Below are positions 53,231 through 64,000 of a DNA stretch of 64,000 bases, piece after piece. Source of the DNA: Hyparrhenia diplandra (taxonomy: Eukaryota > Streptophyta > Magnoliopsida > Poales > Poaceae); assembly GCA_015847255.1 (NCBI GenBank), contig JADLZK010009398.1, positions 1 through 64,000 on the forward strand, in the 5' to 3' direction. A program made the translations under genes and the position numbers. Below the pieces are notes generated by a model. That model did not search any database. It was not told the origin of the DNA and saw nothing but the letters and a program-made list of their open reading frames with translations. Position 1 is the first letter of the stretch, and every line of letters begins with the position of its first letter.

Positions 53231-56007
53231 ACAAGTTAGTGACACATGATCTAGTAAGAGGCTTGAAGGATGTTCACTTTGACAAGGACAAGCTATGTAG
53301 TGCATGTCAAGCTGGCAAGCATGTTGTCAATACTCATCTAAAGAAGAGCTTCATGAGTACTTGCAAGGCATTTGACTTGATCCATATTGACTTGTTTGGG
53401 CCAACCGCATATACAAGCATTGGTGGCAACAAGTATGGATTTGTGATTGTGGATGACTATACAAGATTCACTTGGGTGTTCTTTCTCAATGACAAGAGTG
53501 ATGTGTATTCATTGTTCAAGACATTTCTCAAGAGGGTGCACAATGAGTTTGATATCATAGTGAAGAAAGTGAGAAGTGATAATGGTAGTGAGTTCAAGAA
53601 CAGAAGAGTTGATGAGCTATGTGATGATTATGGCATCATGCATCAACTTTTGGCCAAGTACACACCACAATCAAATGGCCTAGTTGAGAGGAAGAATAGG
53701 ACTCTCATTGAGATGGCAAGATCAATGCTTAGTGAGTACAATGTGAGTCAATCATTTTGGGCCGAGGCAATCAACACCGCATGTCATTACATCAATAGAT
53801 TGTATTGCCATCCCATGATGAACAAGACACCTTATGAACTATTGAATGGAAGAAAGCCAACCATTGCATACTTTAGAGTGTTTGGATGCAAATGCTACAT
53901 ATTGAAGAAGGGTGCAAGACTTGGCAAGTTTGACAAGAGGTGTGATGAAGGATTCCTACTTGGTTATTCCACCACAAGCAAAGCATATAGAGTGTGGAAC
54001 AACTCAAGTGGAGTGCTAGAAGAAGTCCATGATGTTGAATTTGATGAAACCAATGGGTCCCAAGATAAAGATGAGAACCTCAATGATGTTAGTGGAACTC
54101 AATTGGTAAATGCCATGAGAGGCATGGACATTGGTGATATTCGGCCAACTCAAGTTGATGATGACAAAGATGAAGTACAAATCACCCAAGCTAGTAGTGC
54201 TCAAGTTCAAGATCAACAACAAGCTAGCACATCATCTCAAGCAACTTCTAGTGATCAACCAAGCTCAAGCAACCAAGTTCCAATACTCCAAAGTTCAAGC
54301 ATAGCTAGAGATCACCCAATTGATCAAATTGTTGGTGACATTGCAAGTGGAGTACAAACAAGAGGAAGACTAGCGGCCTTTTTGTGAACACTTTGCATTT
54401 ATGTCACAAGAGGAGCCCAAAAAGGTTGATGATGCCTTGAAGGAAGACGAGTGGGTCATTGCAATGTAAGAGGAGCTCAACAACTTTGATAGAAACAAGG
54501 TTTGGGAATTGGTAGAGAGACCAAAGGACTACAATGTCATTGGAACCAAATGGGTTTTCAAGAACAAGCAAGATGAAGATGGCATTGTTGTGAGAAACAA
54601 AGCAAGACTAGTTGCACAAGGTTACACTCAAGTAGAGGGTCTTGACTTTGGTGAAACATATGCACCGGTTGCAAGATTAGAGGCAATAAGAATTCTATTG
54701 GCCTATGCTTGTGCACACAACATCAAGCTCTATCAAATGGATGTCAAGAGTGCTTTTCTCAATGGCTTCATCAATGAGCTAGTGTATGTTGAGCAACCAC
54801 CCGGTTTTGAAGATTACCATCATCCCAACCATGTGTACAAGTTGAACAAGGCATTGTATGGGTTGAAGCAAGCACCTAGAGCATGGTATGAGAGGTTGAG
54901 AGACTTCTTACTCAAGAAAGGCTTTAAGATGGGCAAAGTTGACACTACTCTCTTCACCAAGAAAATTGGAAAGGATTTGTTTGTCATGCAAATATATGTT
55001 GATGATATCATCTTTGGATCAACAAATCAAGAGTATTGTGAAGAATTTGCCAAGATGATGGCAAAAGAATTTGAGATGTCTATGCTTGGAGAGCTCACAT
55101 ATTTCCTTGGTCTACAAATCAAGCAAATGAAGAATGGCACCTTCATTAGTCAAGGGAAATATATTAGAGACATGGTCAAGAGGTTTGGATTGCAAGATGC
55201 AAAAGGCATTAATACACCAATGGGTACCAATGGATCATTGGACAATGATGAGAGTGGCAATATGGTTGATCAAAGGTACTATAGGTCATTGATTGGAAGC
55301 TTACTCTATGTGACCGCTTCTAGGCCCAATGTGATGTTTAGTGTTGGCAAATGTGCAAGGTTTCAATCCTCACCTAGAGAGAGTCACCTCACCGCATCAA
55401 AGAGGATATTGAGGTACTTGAAGCACACTCAAAATGTTGGGCTATGGTATCCCAAGGGGTCAAACTTTGAGCTTATTGGATATTAGGACTCGACTATGGG
55501 GGATGCAAGGTTGATAGAAGAAGCACAAGTGGCACTTGTCAATTCCTTGGAAGATCTCTAGTGTCTTGGTCCTCAAAGAAGCAAACCGGTGTGACACTTT
55601 CAACCGCCGAGGCCGAATACATTAGTGCCGGTAGTTGTTGTGCACAATTGCTATAGATGAGATCAACATTGAAGGATTATGGATTTGATTTCCATCATGT
55701 GCCTTTGTATTGTGACAATGAAAGTGCTTGCAAGATGATTCAAAACCCGGTTCAACATACAAGAACCAAGCACATTGACATAAGGCATCACTTCATAAGA
55801 GATCATCAACAAAAGGGTGACATTGCTATCCAACCCATTGGCACCGAAGATCAACTAGCTGGTATCTTTACAAAGCCACTAGATGAGAAGAGGTTTTGCA
55901 AGCTAAGGAATGAGTTGAACATCCTTGACTTCTCCAACATGAGTCGAATGCACCCCACATATATGACATGCCCCTCCATCAAGCAAAGCAAAGGTGAAAT
56001 TATTTGA
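53231..56007 (+). pseudogene. SIRE-like Copia pol: integrase, RT, RNase H
   Basis: The integrase starts inside GAG-pre-integrase (CSACQAGKHV) and keeps its D-D-E residues (LIHIDLFGP, VRSDNGSEF, NGLVERKNRT). RT reads VARLEAIRILLAYACAHNIK, LYQMDVKSAFLNG and the intact catalytic QIYVDDIIFGST near 55000. RNase H ends in the STAEAEYISA and KHIDIRHHFIRDH blocks. Defects: one extra T near 54382, TAA at 54467-54469 (Gln position), TAG at 55484-55486 (Ser position) and TAG at 55654-55656 (Trp position). Few defects suggest a fairly recent element. The polyprotein would otherwise copy and integrate the element. Confidence 0.9.
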
Positions 56008-56376
56008 CACGGCATTCATAATATCTAAGGACTTGTTAGAACATATAGACATATAACTTGTGCCTTAGGAAGCATTCATGGAAATAAAAGGATTTCAATG
56101 TATGTATGCCATCACCATTGCTCTTTATGCTTGTTTGATCTAGTGATGACATATGACATGTTTATGGGCTTGCAATCTCAAGTGTTGAATTTGGCTATCT
56201 TTTCACACATATACTTCAACATAGGCAAGATAACCCTTGTCATGAGGTGTGAAGAAGCTTGTCTTTGGTTCAAACCGAAATATATGTTTGACAAGTGATC
56301 CAAATTTGACCAAATTTGAGCACTATTCTCTCTTCCATAACACAACATGGTCATACCTTTTGTGGAAATTGTCGAC

Positions 56377-56389
56377 AAAGGGGGAGAGA
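56377..56389 (+). promoter_or_regulatory. Polypurine tract of the SIRE-like Copia
   Basis: AAAGGGGGAGAGA lies 20 bp before the 3' LTR start used here, a common primer tract of Copia elements. The gap suggests that the true LTR start could be nearer, around 56390, with the 5' LTR start eroded. Confidence 0.7.
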
Positions 56390-56408
56390 TTAGTGCATGA
56401 AAGGTTTT

Positions 56409-58001
56409 TGGAACTCGCTGGAGTTTCGGAGATCAAAGGTCCCAAGGCAAAGGTATAACCATAGGGCTTTTGGTTTCACACTCAAGACACCATAGAGGGT
56501 GTGAGTGATTATAGGATCGATAAGCCGTACTATAAAGAGGGGAAAACTTTCGTACATATCGATCCTCACGTGCCTTTAGGTTCAAGTCTCATATGCATGC
56601 ATTCTAACCTAAAGTGCTAACTCCGTCCTTATCGAGAATGGTTTCAAAAATGCTAACACATGGTGTCGAGGTGTTCTTCGGCGTGTCGGCAACAAGAAAC
56701 AAGTGACGGAAGTCGGTTTGGAGCAAAGACGAAGGAACGACGATGAAACAACGAAGATTTCGCAGCTCTGGCGTGACCGGACGCACTGACCGGAAGCAGG
56801 TCAAATGTGACCGGACGCCCGGTGAGTGCGTCCGCGAGAGCATGTTTCGAGGGGTCGGGCATCGACGGGTGATCGGACGCGCACCGGATCGGAAGCATCC
56901 GGTGCTGTCGACGGACGATCGATCGGATGCGCCGACCGGACGCGACGGAGGAGGGGGTCGGCCGGGTCGGTTCGGCTTGTCGGTTGTGGCCGGACCCACC
57001 GACGGACTCACCGGTGAGTCCGGTCAAGGCCCGGTCAGGCAGCGAAAAGCGTGGCTTTCACCCTTTCCACCACATTTCGTGGTGTGGCCTATATATACCC
57101 CCCATGGCTGCTCCTTGCTCTCTCTCTTGGACATTTGAATCATTCCTAACACTTGTGAGCAAGCAAGCAAGCCTCCCTCCTCTCTCATTCTTGATTTGAG
57201 CTTCCTTCTTGAGAGAAGAGTTGATCCAAGTGCATTGCATCGAGTTCTTGCATCTAGAGGCACTTGGGGATCGTTGTGAGACGGTTGGTTTCCTTTTGCT
57301 CTTGGAGACACCGCTCCTAGCCAGCTTGGAGATTTGGTGGAGTTGTTGGCAAGAAGAGGAGATTGTTTCTTGGCCACCTCTGGTTGATTTGTGAGAGGAT
57401 TACACACTCCTGCGTCGGGAAGACAAAGTGCAAGGAATACATTGCTCGTGCTTTTGGGTACCACACTTGTTGAGTGGTGTGTTGAGGCTAGCAAAGGGCA
57501 CCGCCTAGCTCAAACACCATCCTTGTGTTGGTCGGCACTGTAGGAGACTAGCTTGTCGGTGTACAAGTGAACTCGGGTGAACAAATTGACTTGTTCATTG
57601 TCTCGGTGTTTGGATCATCACCTTCGAAAGTGATTGAGTACTCTTTGTTCCCGGTGATTGGTTGACATCCTCTACACGCGTCTGTATATCTAGCTCACTC
57701 TCTTGCATTACTTTCCTAGTTTACTTTGAGTAGAGAGCTAGCACTTGCTTTGTGTAGTTGTTCTTGCTAGCATAAGGACCATATTAGGATTGCTCATTAG
57801 CTAGAGTAGTGACATAGACCTTGAGTGGATTAGAGATCATAGAAATATTTAGTCTTGTCACTAGAAGGCTTGCAAAACCACTTTAGAGCTAGTGCAAACC
57901 GCTTTACGCCGTGTTTTATACTAATCGGTTTGTTTAGTTGAATTTGTAGAAAATTTTTATAGGCTATTCACCCCCCCCCTCTAGCCATCTAGGACCTTAC
58001 A
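56409..58001 (+). repeat. 3' LTR of the SIRE-like Copia
   Basis: It matches 33923-35508 over its whole length, with TATATATA at 57090-57097, and ends CTAGGACCTTACA. The CCGGACGC-rich U3 cluster shows most of the differences between the two LTRs. Confidence 0.85.
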
Positions 58002-58097
58002 AGGTGGTCTTCGGGTTTGTCAGGAAGCATTCTGTGAGGCATAGTCAATCAAGATGGAATTGCCCCTCTCCATGAGAGAGAGATATCACTGGACCAC

Positions 58098-59783
58098 TAT
58101 TGACATTTCTTAGCGCAATCAAAGGAAAGCAGGTATTAAACCCATCCCCAATAACAGCGCCCGAGAAATGCGCCCGACATTCCCAAGTAAAACCACCATG
58201 TCGGTGATCCGAAAGGGATTGTCAACGGGATAGATCTTGCCATCTTAGATATTTCATCCGCAAGCGCATGGATCTATCATTGTAGCATTTCACCCGAAGT
58301 ATTCTTCGTGGTATCGTTATTTATATTTTCCCAAAGGAAGGCATGTGATTAATAAGCTAGCATGGCATCCGAATAGAAGAACATGTGTTTGCTTAGACCA
58401 AATTGTTCATAACAGGGGTAAGCAATAATGGTTTTTGGATAGTGTGACACACACTTAATAATCCACCAAAGCAAAAGGATAAAGAAAATAGATAAAGAAT
58501 AAATGAATAACCTAATGGAGTAATTCTAATGTATCTAGTCATGGCCATACAAATGAATAGTTAGGATCATATGCAAACCGATTTAATCGTGGTTAGGTCT
58601 AGGATCTTTGGGGAGACCCTATCTGGAAGTCTGCTTCCTACCGAGGCATTTACGAACTCCTACAGCACATATGAACGTGGGGGGATTTCATAGGACGGTC
58701 AAGGCTTGTCACGACCAAGCCGCCTACCCCCTCAACCGTGGCATGCACTCATATTCACAGTGTCGTAATACCGGGCACCATGCCCGCATATCGAGCACTA
58801 CTCTTGTCCCCGGGATCCCCACTTCGTCGAATGGGCCGGACTAGAACAAGAGCAAACCCGAAGGAACAACGAACCGATATCCCACCTCTCCTAATCAAGT
58901 TAGGCATATGATGATCGATGATGAACTGAGATGAACATGTCAAGATTATGATATGTAAACTATATGCTAGTTCATATACCAACACAAGAACATGAACAAG
59001 ACTATACTCTAGTTCATAAGTTAGGCCAAGAACATAGATATAAGACTTGCAAATAGAAGAATGCTCCATTGAGAAGATATATTACCAAGGCGCTTTCTTC
59101 TAGGAGACAAGCCTCCTTGTAGCTCTTCTACTCCAAGTGCTAACTAAGAACTAAGAAGAAGAAGAAAGAAGAAGTAGAAGAAGAGAGAGAGGTAGAGGTG
59201 GTAGAGAGAGGAAGATTGCTGGTTTGCTGGACTCCAAGTGGTGTGTGTTGAGAGAGGAGGAGAGGGGTCTACTTATACACTTGGAGGAGGGGCCTAAATG
59301 CTAATTTACACCAAAACCGACACGGTAAACCTTCCTAATCCGAGCAAACCGACCATCCCACGGGCAGGAATCCCCATTTGGCGGGTGCACGAACCGCCTC
59401 CCGAGGTTGGGCGAAACCGCCTCGGGGGGAGGGTGCGGCCGCACAGTGGGTCTTGTAGCGCACACCCCCGGGCCCGGCCGCCCCGGTCTCGGTGGGGTGT
59501 CTTCCTTCGTCTTGAAAAGTTGTGGGCCGGGCTTGGCTCGGCCCAATTTTGATGTTTTGGGTCGATTTGCTCCTGGGCTTGTGTTTTGCAATAATGCGCT
59601 TTCCCGGATGGCGTACTTTGGTCGATTTTCCACTTGCTTTTATTATAAATCTGCAAAATAAAATACTAGACACAACAAGAGGAATTTTATTAGTGATAAA
59701 TGCATATGAGTATAAAAGCTATAGTTTTACTCCCTTTATGGTAGTAAGTTGGGGAAAAAAATATGGGTTGGTGACCGTCAACA
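58098..59783 (-). repeat. Athila-type solo LTR
   Basis: It begins TATTGACATTTCTTAGCGC and ends GTGACCGTCAACA (1.69 kb). It shares the family phrases CATTGTAGCATTTCACCCG, AACGTGGGGGGATTTC and GTCAAGGCTTGTCACGAC. ACCAC before it and ACGAC after it may be the 5-bp target duplication with one change. No internal region adjoins it, which marks a solo LTR left by LTR-LTR recombination. The minus strand carries GTATAAGTAGACC as a TATA-like box near 59270. Confidence 0.75.
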
Positions 59784-60438
59784 ACGACTCGATTGATTGG
59801 ATCAAGAAATGCATGGTCGTGCTTGGGTTAAGTGTTAACCCACGAGGTGGACCAAATATCGTGTGGCAAGGGAATAACATGTATGTGAATTTGTGGTGGT
59901 TTGTCTGATATATCATTGCGTACACATGGGAGTTGACACGTCTTGTTAGAGGTCGCTTATCACTATTGGTCGAGTAGGAGTACTCGGGCCATGTCTATGT
60001 GTGTGTGAGCCCATAGGGTCACACGCTTAAAGGGGAAGAAGGCCTAATTCGGATATGATCCAATTAGACGAGGTTTAGGGTTACTAATGGGCCTCCGGCT
60101 CGGGAGCCTTGTTAGGGACGCCTATATATATATGAGGTGGGCGCGGGGCTAGGTTAAACCACGCCACTTTGGCAGCGCGCCGCCCACGCCGCCTCTTGCT
60201 CCTCGCGACCTAGCAGTCCGGAGGCGCACGCTTCCTCCCCGCACGTGTGGGATACTCGAGGTGCTGCATCCGGAGCACAAGGACGAACCGCACGTGGAGG
60301 GCGGGACGTGAGCAAGCGCAGACGGCACCGCGCTACGCGCACATCTTCATCGAGGGTCGACACTTCCGCTGCACCTCGCGTCTAGTGGTAATCCCGTGAT
60401 CTATAACTAGCAATAGATACTTGGTTTATGGGTAGAAA

Positions 60439-61001
60439 ATTTTTGTTTTTCGGCTAGCGTAGCGATCCCATATTCCTTCACCGACCGCTAACTACTGTAG
60501 CCTATATGCATACTACCTCCATACCTAAAAAGTTTGACGTTTTGGACAAGGTTTGGGTCAAACATTGAAAATATAAATCATCATTAAATTTTACGTTGTT
60601 GAGTTTGCAAATGTGAAACCTATATGAAAGATTTGTCTTGAAAAATACTTTCATAAAAGTATAAATATATTGGACAATGCTAAGGTACAAACTTTACCTC
60701 CTAGGAGGTAATATTTCAAATCAATCGAGCCATTGAATTTTTTCTCATTTTATGAATTACTAAATAAACTAAAAAAATCCGTAAAATCAAAAACGTCCGC
60801 ATCCCCTAATCATCGGGGAGCAAGATTCGTGCATGCCGATTATATATTTTTATTAAAAAGATGGGAGCGTTAAACAAATCATATTATATAAGCACGTTAT
60901 TTTTGATTTTGTTATACATCTTAAATTATGGTATGTTGTAATATTGGCTAATATAATCAATTTTTGTTTTTTCGGCTAGCGTAGCGATCCCATATTCCTT
61001 C
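60439..61001. repeat. 41-bp direct repeats around a ~480-bp insert
   Basis: ATTTTTGTTTTTCGGCTAGC and the next 21 bases up to CCTTC end the outer LTR at 60439-60479 and are repeated at 60960-61001, just before the primer binding site. The intervening segment (60480-60959) is AT-rich and includes a Stowaway-like end. The repeat is far too long for a normal target duplication. Confidence 0.8.
60512..60675 (+). mobile_element. Stowaway-like MITE fragment
   Basis: TA-CTACCTCCATACCTAAAA then AGTTTGACGTTTTGGAC and GGTTTGGGTCAAACATTG is the opening of grass Stowaway-type (Tc1/mariner) MITEs. A matching right terminus is not found, so the element is truncated. No coding capacity. Confidence 0.55.
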
Positions 61002-61003
61002 GG

Positions 61004-61015
61004 TGGTATCAAAAG
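61004..61015 (+). promoter_or_regulatory. Primer binding site of the outer Copia (degenerate)
   Basis: TGGTATCAAAAGC differs from the standard Copia primer site TGGTATCAGAGC by a small change. It lies after the repeated LTR end, showing that 33330-60480 is a 5' LTR. Confidence 0.65.
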
Positions 61016-62225
61016 CTCCGATGCTATGTCGTTATAGATTCGGATGTGTGCATATGGTGATATGCGTGGTTGTAGTTGAGTCTCGATCTCGGTTCGTGAT
61101 CTTGTTGCACCGTCTTGTTCGATCTACTCCTACCGGCCGGAATTCCGCCATCGGAGTTAAGTGATACATGTAAAACCGGTCATAGCGAGTTTGAGATCAA
61201 TATGATTGATCGAATCAAACCTAGGTCATGATCGGGCGCATGTGATGCGCGTGGCGGTGGCGCATTTGATCTTCTACCGACCACCGACACGGGATGCGTA
61301 ATCACAGGAACCATGGGGTTGATCACGCGGCTATAACTTTTGATCCGTAACTCGGATTAAGGCGATTCTTGAACGAATTTTGTAGAGCAACAAAAGTTCC
61401 TTAAAAGTCACCTCCAAAACGGCTTGGAAAATAGGGTTTTCGGTCGCAAGAAGATTAGATGTCGAAATCGCCTAATCCTCGTTTTGCGATTTATGTATTT
61501 GGTATGGCCCTTATGTGTATGAGATGCATGTATGTAATTAATTCATGACTTGCACGTCGTGAGGATGACAATATGTTTGGAGCCACTCATATATTGTCTC
61601 ATTAATGTAATGGCCTCGCGTGCCAACTTGTGATGAACGTAATAATGTAATTGTTATTTTTTTTGGCGCTAGTATAGACTAGTCTTGGCGATTCATCACC
61701 GGAGGATGGCATACATGGATCATGGAGATGGAGATCATCATGATGAGCAGTTCATTGGAGATGGAGATCCCCAAAGTGATATAAGGCCATACCAAGTCAC
61801 AACTGTTTAATGTCGTTCTTATCGTGTTCTACTTTCACGTGGCGTGACTATGTTTTTTTGTCTACATACGATAGTGAAGTAGAACGATCCCTCGGCAATG
61901 TTTAAGTTTCGATGCTCCCCAAACCTTGCACTTGTCACAAGCCTTGTACAATCGGTGGTGGGTCTATGAAATTAGGGTGCCACCGGTTTTCCTTGACTAG
62001 ACAAGGTTCGTATCTCGGATACTTACTACGAAAGGTTTGGTTACTTGAACAAGATCATCCTAACGGTTAGGGATCTTGGAGCATGGCAGTTGGCGTTAGC
62101 ATAGAGATGCTATCCAACAACAAGAGTCATATGTGATATGATTAGCAAAGAGTTGCTTACCGATCTACCATGTCTTCTAGCGGTGATGCTAAAGCTCACT
62201 AGTTGACTTGTTAGTTGTGGGTCCG
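61016..62225 (+). other. Leader/internal region of the outer Copia, non-coding
   Basis: About 1.2 kb without a long ORF or Gag-like pattern. A GATGGAGATC-type phrase recurs around 61720-61765. The region ends where an Athila LTR begins. The outer element may be non-autonomous, or its coding part lies beyond the right edge. Confidence 0.4.
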
Positions 62226-64000
62226 TTTGGTGTTTCTTAGCGAAAGCAAAGAAATTCATAAGCGCCGCGGGAAAGAACGTTGTAGCACTTCACCGGTGGT
62301 ACTCGGGGTATCGTGATATTTTCGAGGGACGGATGTGTAGAGGGCTTTCCGATCTATGTCTACCCTAGGCAAGGTTAAGCTTCTAAGAGGAATGAGGTAT
62401 CTTTATGGGTTGACACTCGTGCAAGGATCACTCGCGCGTTATCTCCTCACCGGGCACCGGCAATCGCCCAAACCGGGATGGAGACCGGCAATTGCACCGC
62501 GCGCGCCACACCCGAACGTGGGGGATTACAAAGGACGGACAAGGTTGTCACAACCCGGCCCGCCTACCCCTCAACCGTGGGATGCGCCACAAAAGATAGG
62601 AAATCACTAGTCCAAACACCACGTTTGCATTGATGATTACTACTCGAGTGTGAATTCAAGGCTTACCCGTCCGAGGGTCCTTCACTAGAGTACCGCCCGA
62701 AGGAACGACTATCAATCCCGCAAGATTATAACGACTAAGATAATATGCTTGAAAGTAATAACCGAAAGAGGAACACAACATGTCTTACCAAAGTGTAAGT
62801 AGATTGTGGAGGTACAAGCGAGGCGGTGCCCGACAAATCCGCACTCCGACCTCCTAGGAACCGCTGAACACCGGGGCACTCCGACAACTCGGGTAGAAGG
62901 AGCCAAGTCTCCTTCTAGCTCTCCCTCTCTCACTCTCTAGAATTAGAATGGGGATAGAGGTAGAAAACTCTCTCTCTCTCTCTCTCTCTCTTGCTTCTCT
63001 TGTGCTTGTAGCTCCTTGAGGTGAATTGTGTTGTGTACAAATGAGAGAGAGGGTCCTCCTTTATAGCTTGAGTGGAGGGGTGTCTTTGCAAATGTGCCTC
63101 CCTCCCTCCATTATGGCAAAAACCGACCAAGGGGAGGCGGTTTCAGGTTCAACGCACGGGACAACACCGCCACCGGCGTTCCCGGGCGTAATTGAACCGC
63201 CTCGCGAAGGCCTAGCCCCACCGGCCGAAGAGGCAGTGCTTGCGCACCCTAAGGTGCGGTCGCACCCTTGCCGGGCCCAAACCGGCCCAAACTTGGCGTG
63301 GCGTCCTCTTTCGTTGTGTTGGGCTTGGTGTTGGTGTTGGGCGCTTGAGTTCGTGACCCAACCGAGGTAAATTGATTTGGCTTGCCATTTTGCTCCTTTG
63401 GGCCTTTTTCTATTTATTGTTTTTATTCTTAGTTTCTTTGTATTTTGGTCCAAAGTGCACATATCCTGTCTTTGTACCTGCAAAGCCAAATATACACCAA
63501 AACTATGGAATGTGTGAGATTATAAACCCTATTTCTAGGTTGTTTTGGTGTATTTTGACGTTATATGATCTGTAGTTAGTTACCGTCAACAAACTCCCCC
63601 ACACTTAGCCCTTTACTGCCCCTCGAGTGAAGGCGTATGGACTAAAGTGGTTCAATCTCGCAAGATGTAGACACGCATACAAATTATTCCAAGCCTCACC
63701 GCTTTGTGAGCATTCAAGAGTGTCTACCATGTTATCTTGAACGATTGAGCAATGGAGCGGCATGAATTCGTATCTCCTTGCTACTACTCATGTGCAAAGA
63801 CTTGGTTGATTTTTGGAATTTTTAAAGATAAAATAGCAATGCTCCATGGTTGATTCTCACATAGTCACTCATTTTTTTGTGTTTCCTTACCAAAGCACTC
63901 TTCGCTCTCACTCATCCTATCTTTTTGCAGTGTTTTGTGGATCTTTGGAGTGGCGTGATGCATACGTACCTCGTATGTGTTGTCGGGGCAAACTCGGATC
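62226..64000 (-). mobile_element. Second minus-strand Athila element, 3' end only
   Basis: The 3' LTR is 62226-63591, from TTTGGTGTTTCTTAGCG to TTACCGTCAACA. On the minus strand it follows a CACTTAGCCC-complement tract (AAGTGTGGGGGAGTT, 63592-63606). The 3' UTR 63607-64000 resembles 43107-43500 of the other minus element. The TATA-like CTATAAAGGAGG on the minus strand lies near 63060. Coding parts lie outside the window. Confidence 0.75.
62968..62991. repeat. (CT)12 microsatellite
   Basis: A 24-bp perfect CT run inside the Athila 3' LTR, on the element strand a GA run near the transcription start region. Confidence 0.95.

Larger units (their letters stand above)
33923..58001 (+). mobile_element. 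SIRE/Maximus-like Ty1/copia element, itself split
   Basis: The element has LTRs at 33923-35508 and 56409-58001, a primer binding site at 35511, gag to 36336 and integrase-RT-RNase H from 53231 to 56007. Its middle (end of gag, zinc knuckle, protease, GAG-pre-integrase) is missing, and 36337-53230 is Athila-type DNA. LTRs are highly similar, so this is a fairly young insertion. I could not find a matching target duplication (AAGCA on the left, AGGTG on the right), so one boundary may be off. Confidence 0.85.
33330..60480 (+). mobile_element. Outer Copia 5' LTR (about 1.39 kb), split by nested insertions
   Basis: The LTR begins TGTTGGGAATATGCCC at 33330, a start known from many grass Copia elements, and ends ATTCCTTCA at 60480. 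Its own sequence is 33330-33922, 58002-58097 and 59784-60480. The rest is inserted SIRE-like Copia and an Athila-type solo LTR. The split pieces join logically: the middle piece ends GATATCACTGGACCAC and resumes CTCGATTGATTGG, the kind of phrase found in this LTR family, and the right piece has the CGTACACATGGG and TACTCGGGCC phrases. A TATATATAT motif lies near 60123. The leader and primer binding site follow. Confidence 0.75.

Noticed and set aside
1..64000. CRISPR arrays, rRNA or tRNA genes, bacterial operons
   Set aside because: No regularly spaced direct repeats, rRNA signatures or tRNA cloverleaf with its A and B boxes could be recognised by eye. The tRNA-like strings at LTR edges are primer binding sites.

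Overview
This window is nuclear DNA of a flowering plant, almost certainly a grass (Poaceae). It holds CACTA, Mutator, Copia and Gypsy elements of the usual grass lineages, a Stowaway-like MITE, a plastid ycf3 fragment, and a two-exon lecithin:cholesterol acyltransferase-like (LCAT) gene. I cannot name the species. No bacterial operon, rRNA, tRNA or CRISPR array is visible. Only one gene looks intact, the LCAT-like gene at 28929-30461 on the minus strand. Nearly everything else is transposable-element sequence, mostly broken and nested.

Layout. 1-390: scraps of a Ty3/gypsy chromovirus. 621-4829: a truncated CACTA transposon on the minus strand with a TNP2 transposase pseudogene, a GA-rich leader, subterminal repeats and a clear CACTA terminus. 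4830-5488: the 3' end of a short-LTR gypsy element. 5504-6200: a broken LCAT exon 1 split by a 269-bp MITE. 6691-6847: a plastid ycf3 shard joined to a second LCAT shard. 7812-10060: a decayed Copia element. 10570-28478: a probable CACTA-type host segment holding a 14.9-kb Tat-lineage gypsy element (12094-27007, coding on minus) that also carries an antisense ORF. 28929-30461: the intact LCAT-like gene. 30870-32330: a Mutator-like transposase pseudogene. 33330-64000: a deep nest of elements.

The nest, from outside in: a Copia 5' LTR (33330-33922, 58002-58097, 59784-60480, then primer binding site and leader to about 62225) is split by a SIRE/Maximus-like Copia element (33923-58001) and by an Athila-type solo LTR (58098-59783). 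The SIRE-like element is split by a cluster of Athila-type gypsy pieces (36337-53230). In that cluster an apparent tandem LTR-internal-LTR-internal-LTR array on the plus strand is interrupted by a minus-strand Athila element, which puts two LTRs head to head at about 42440. Another minus-strand Athila element enters at 62226 and runs off the right edge.

Relations. The LCAT copies at 5504-6200, 6814-6847 and 28929-30461 share one orientation, which suggests a small tandem family dispersed and partly destroyed by insertions. The premature stops in the SIRE-like element are mostly C-to-T/G-to-A changes, as expected for methylated repeats. Small indels seem to concentrate in CpG-rich stretches of otherwise similar LTR pairs, so some frameshifts may be consensus errors rather than biology. 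I did not find a clearly new biological system. The most unusual structures are the head-to-head Athila LTRs that both lack their promoter segment, the antisense ORF in the Tat element, and the ycf3/LCAT junction.
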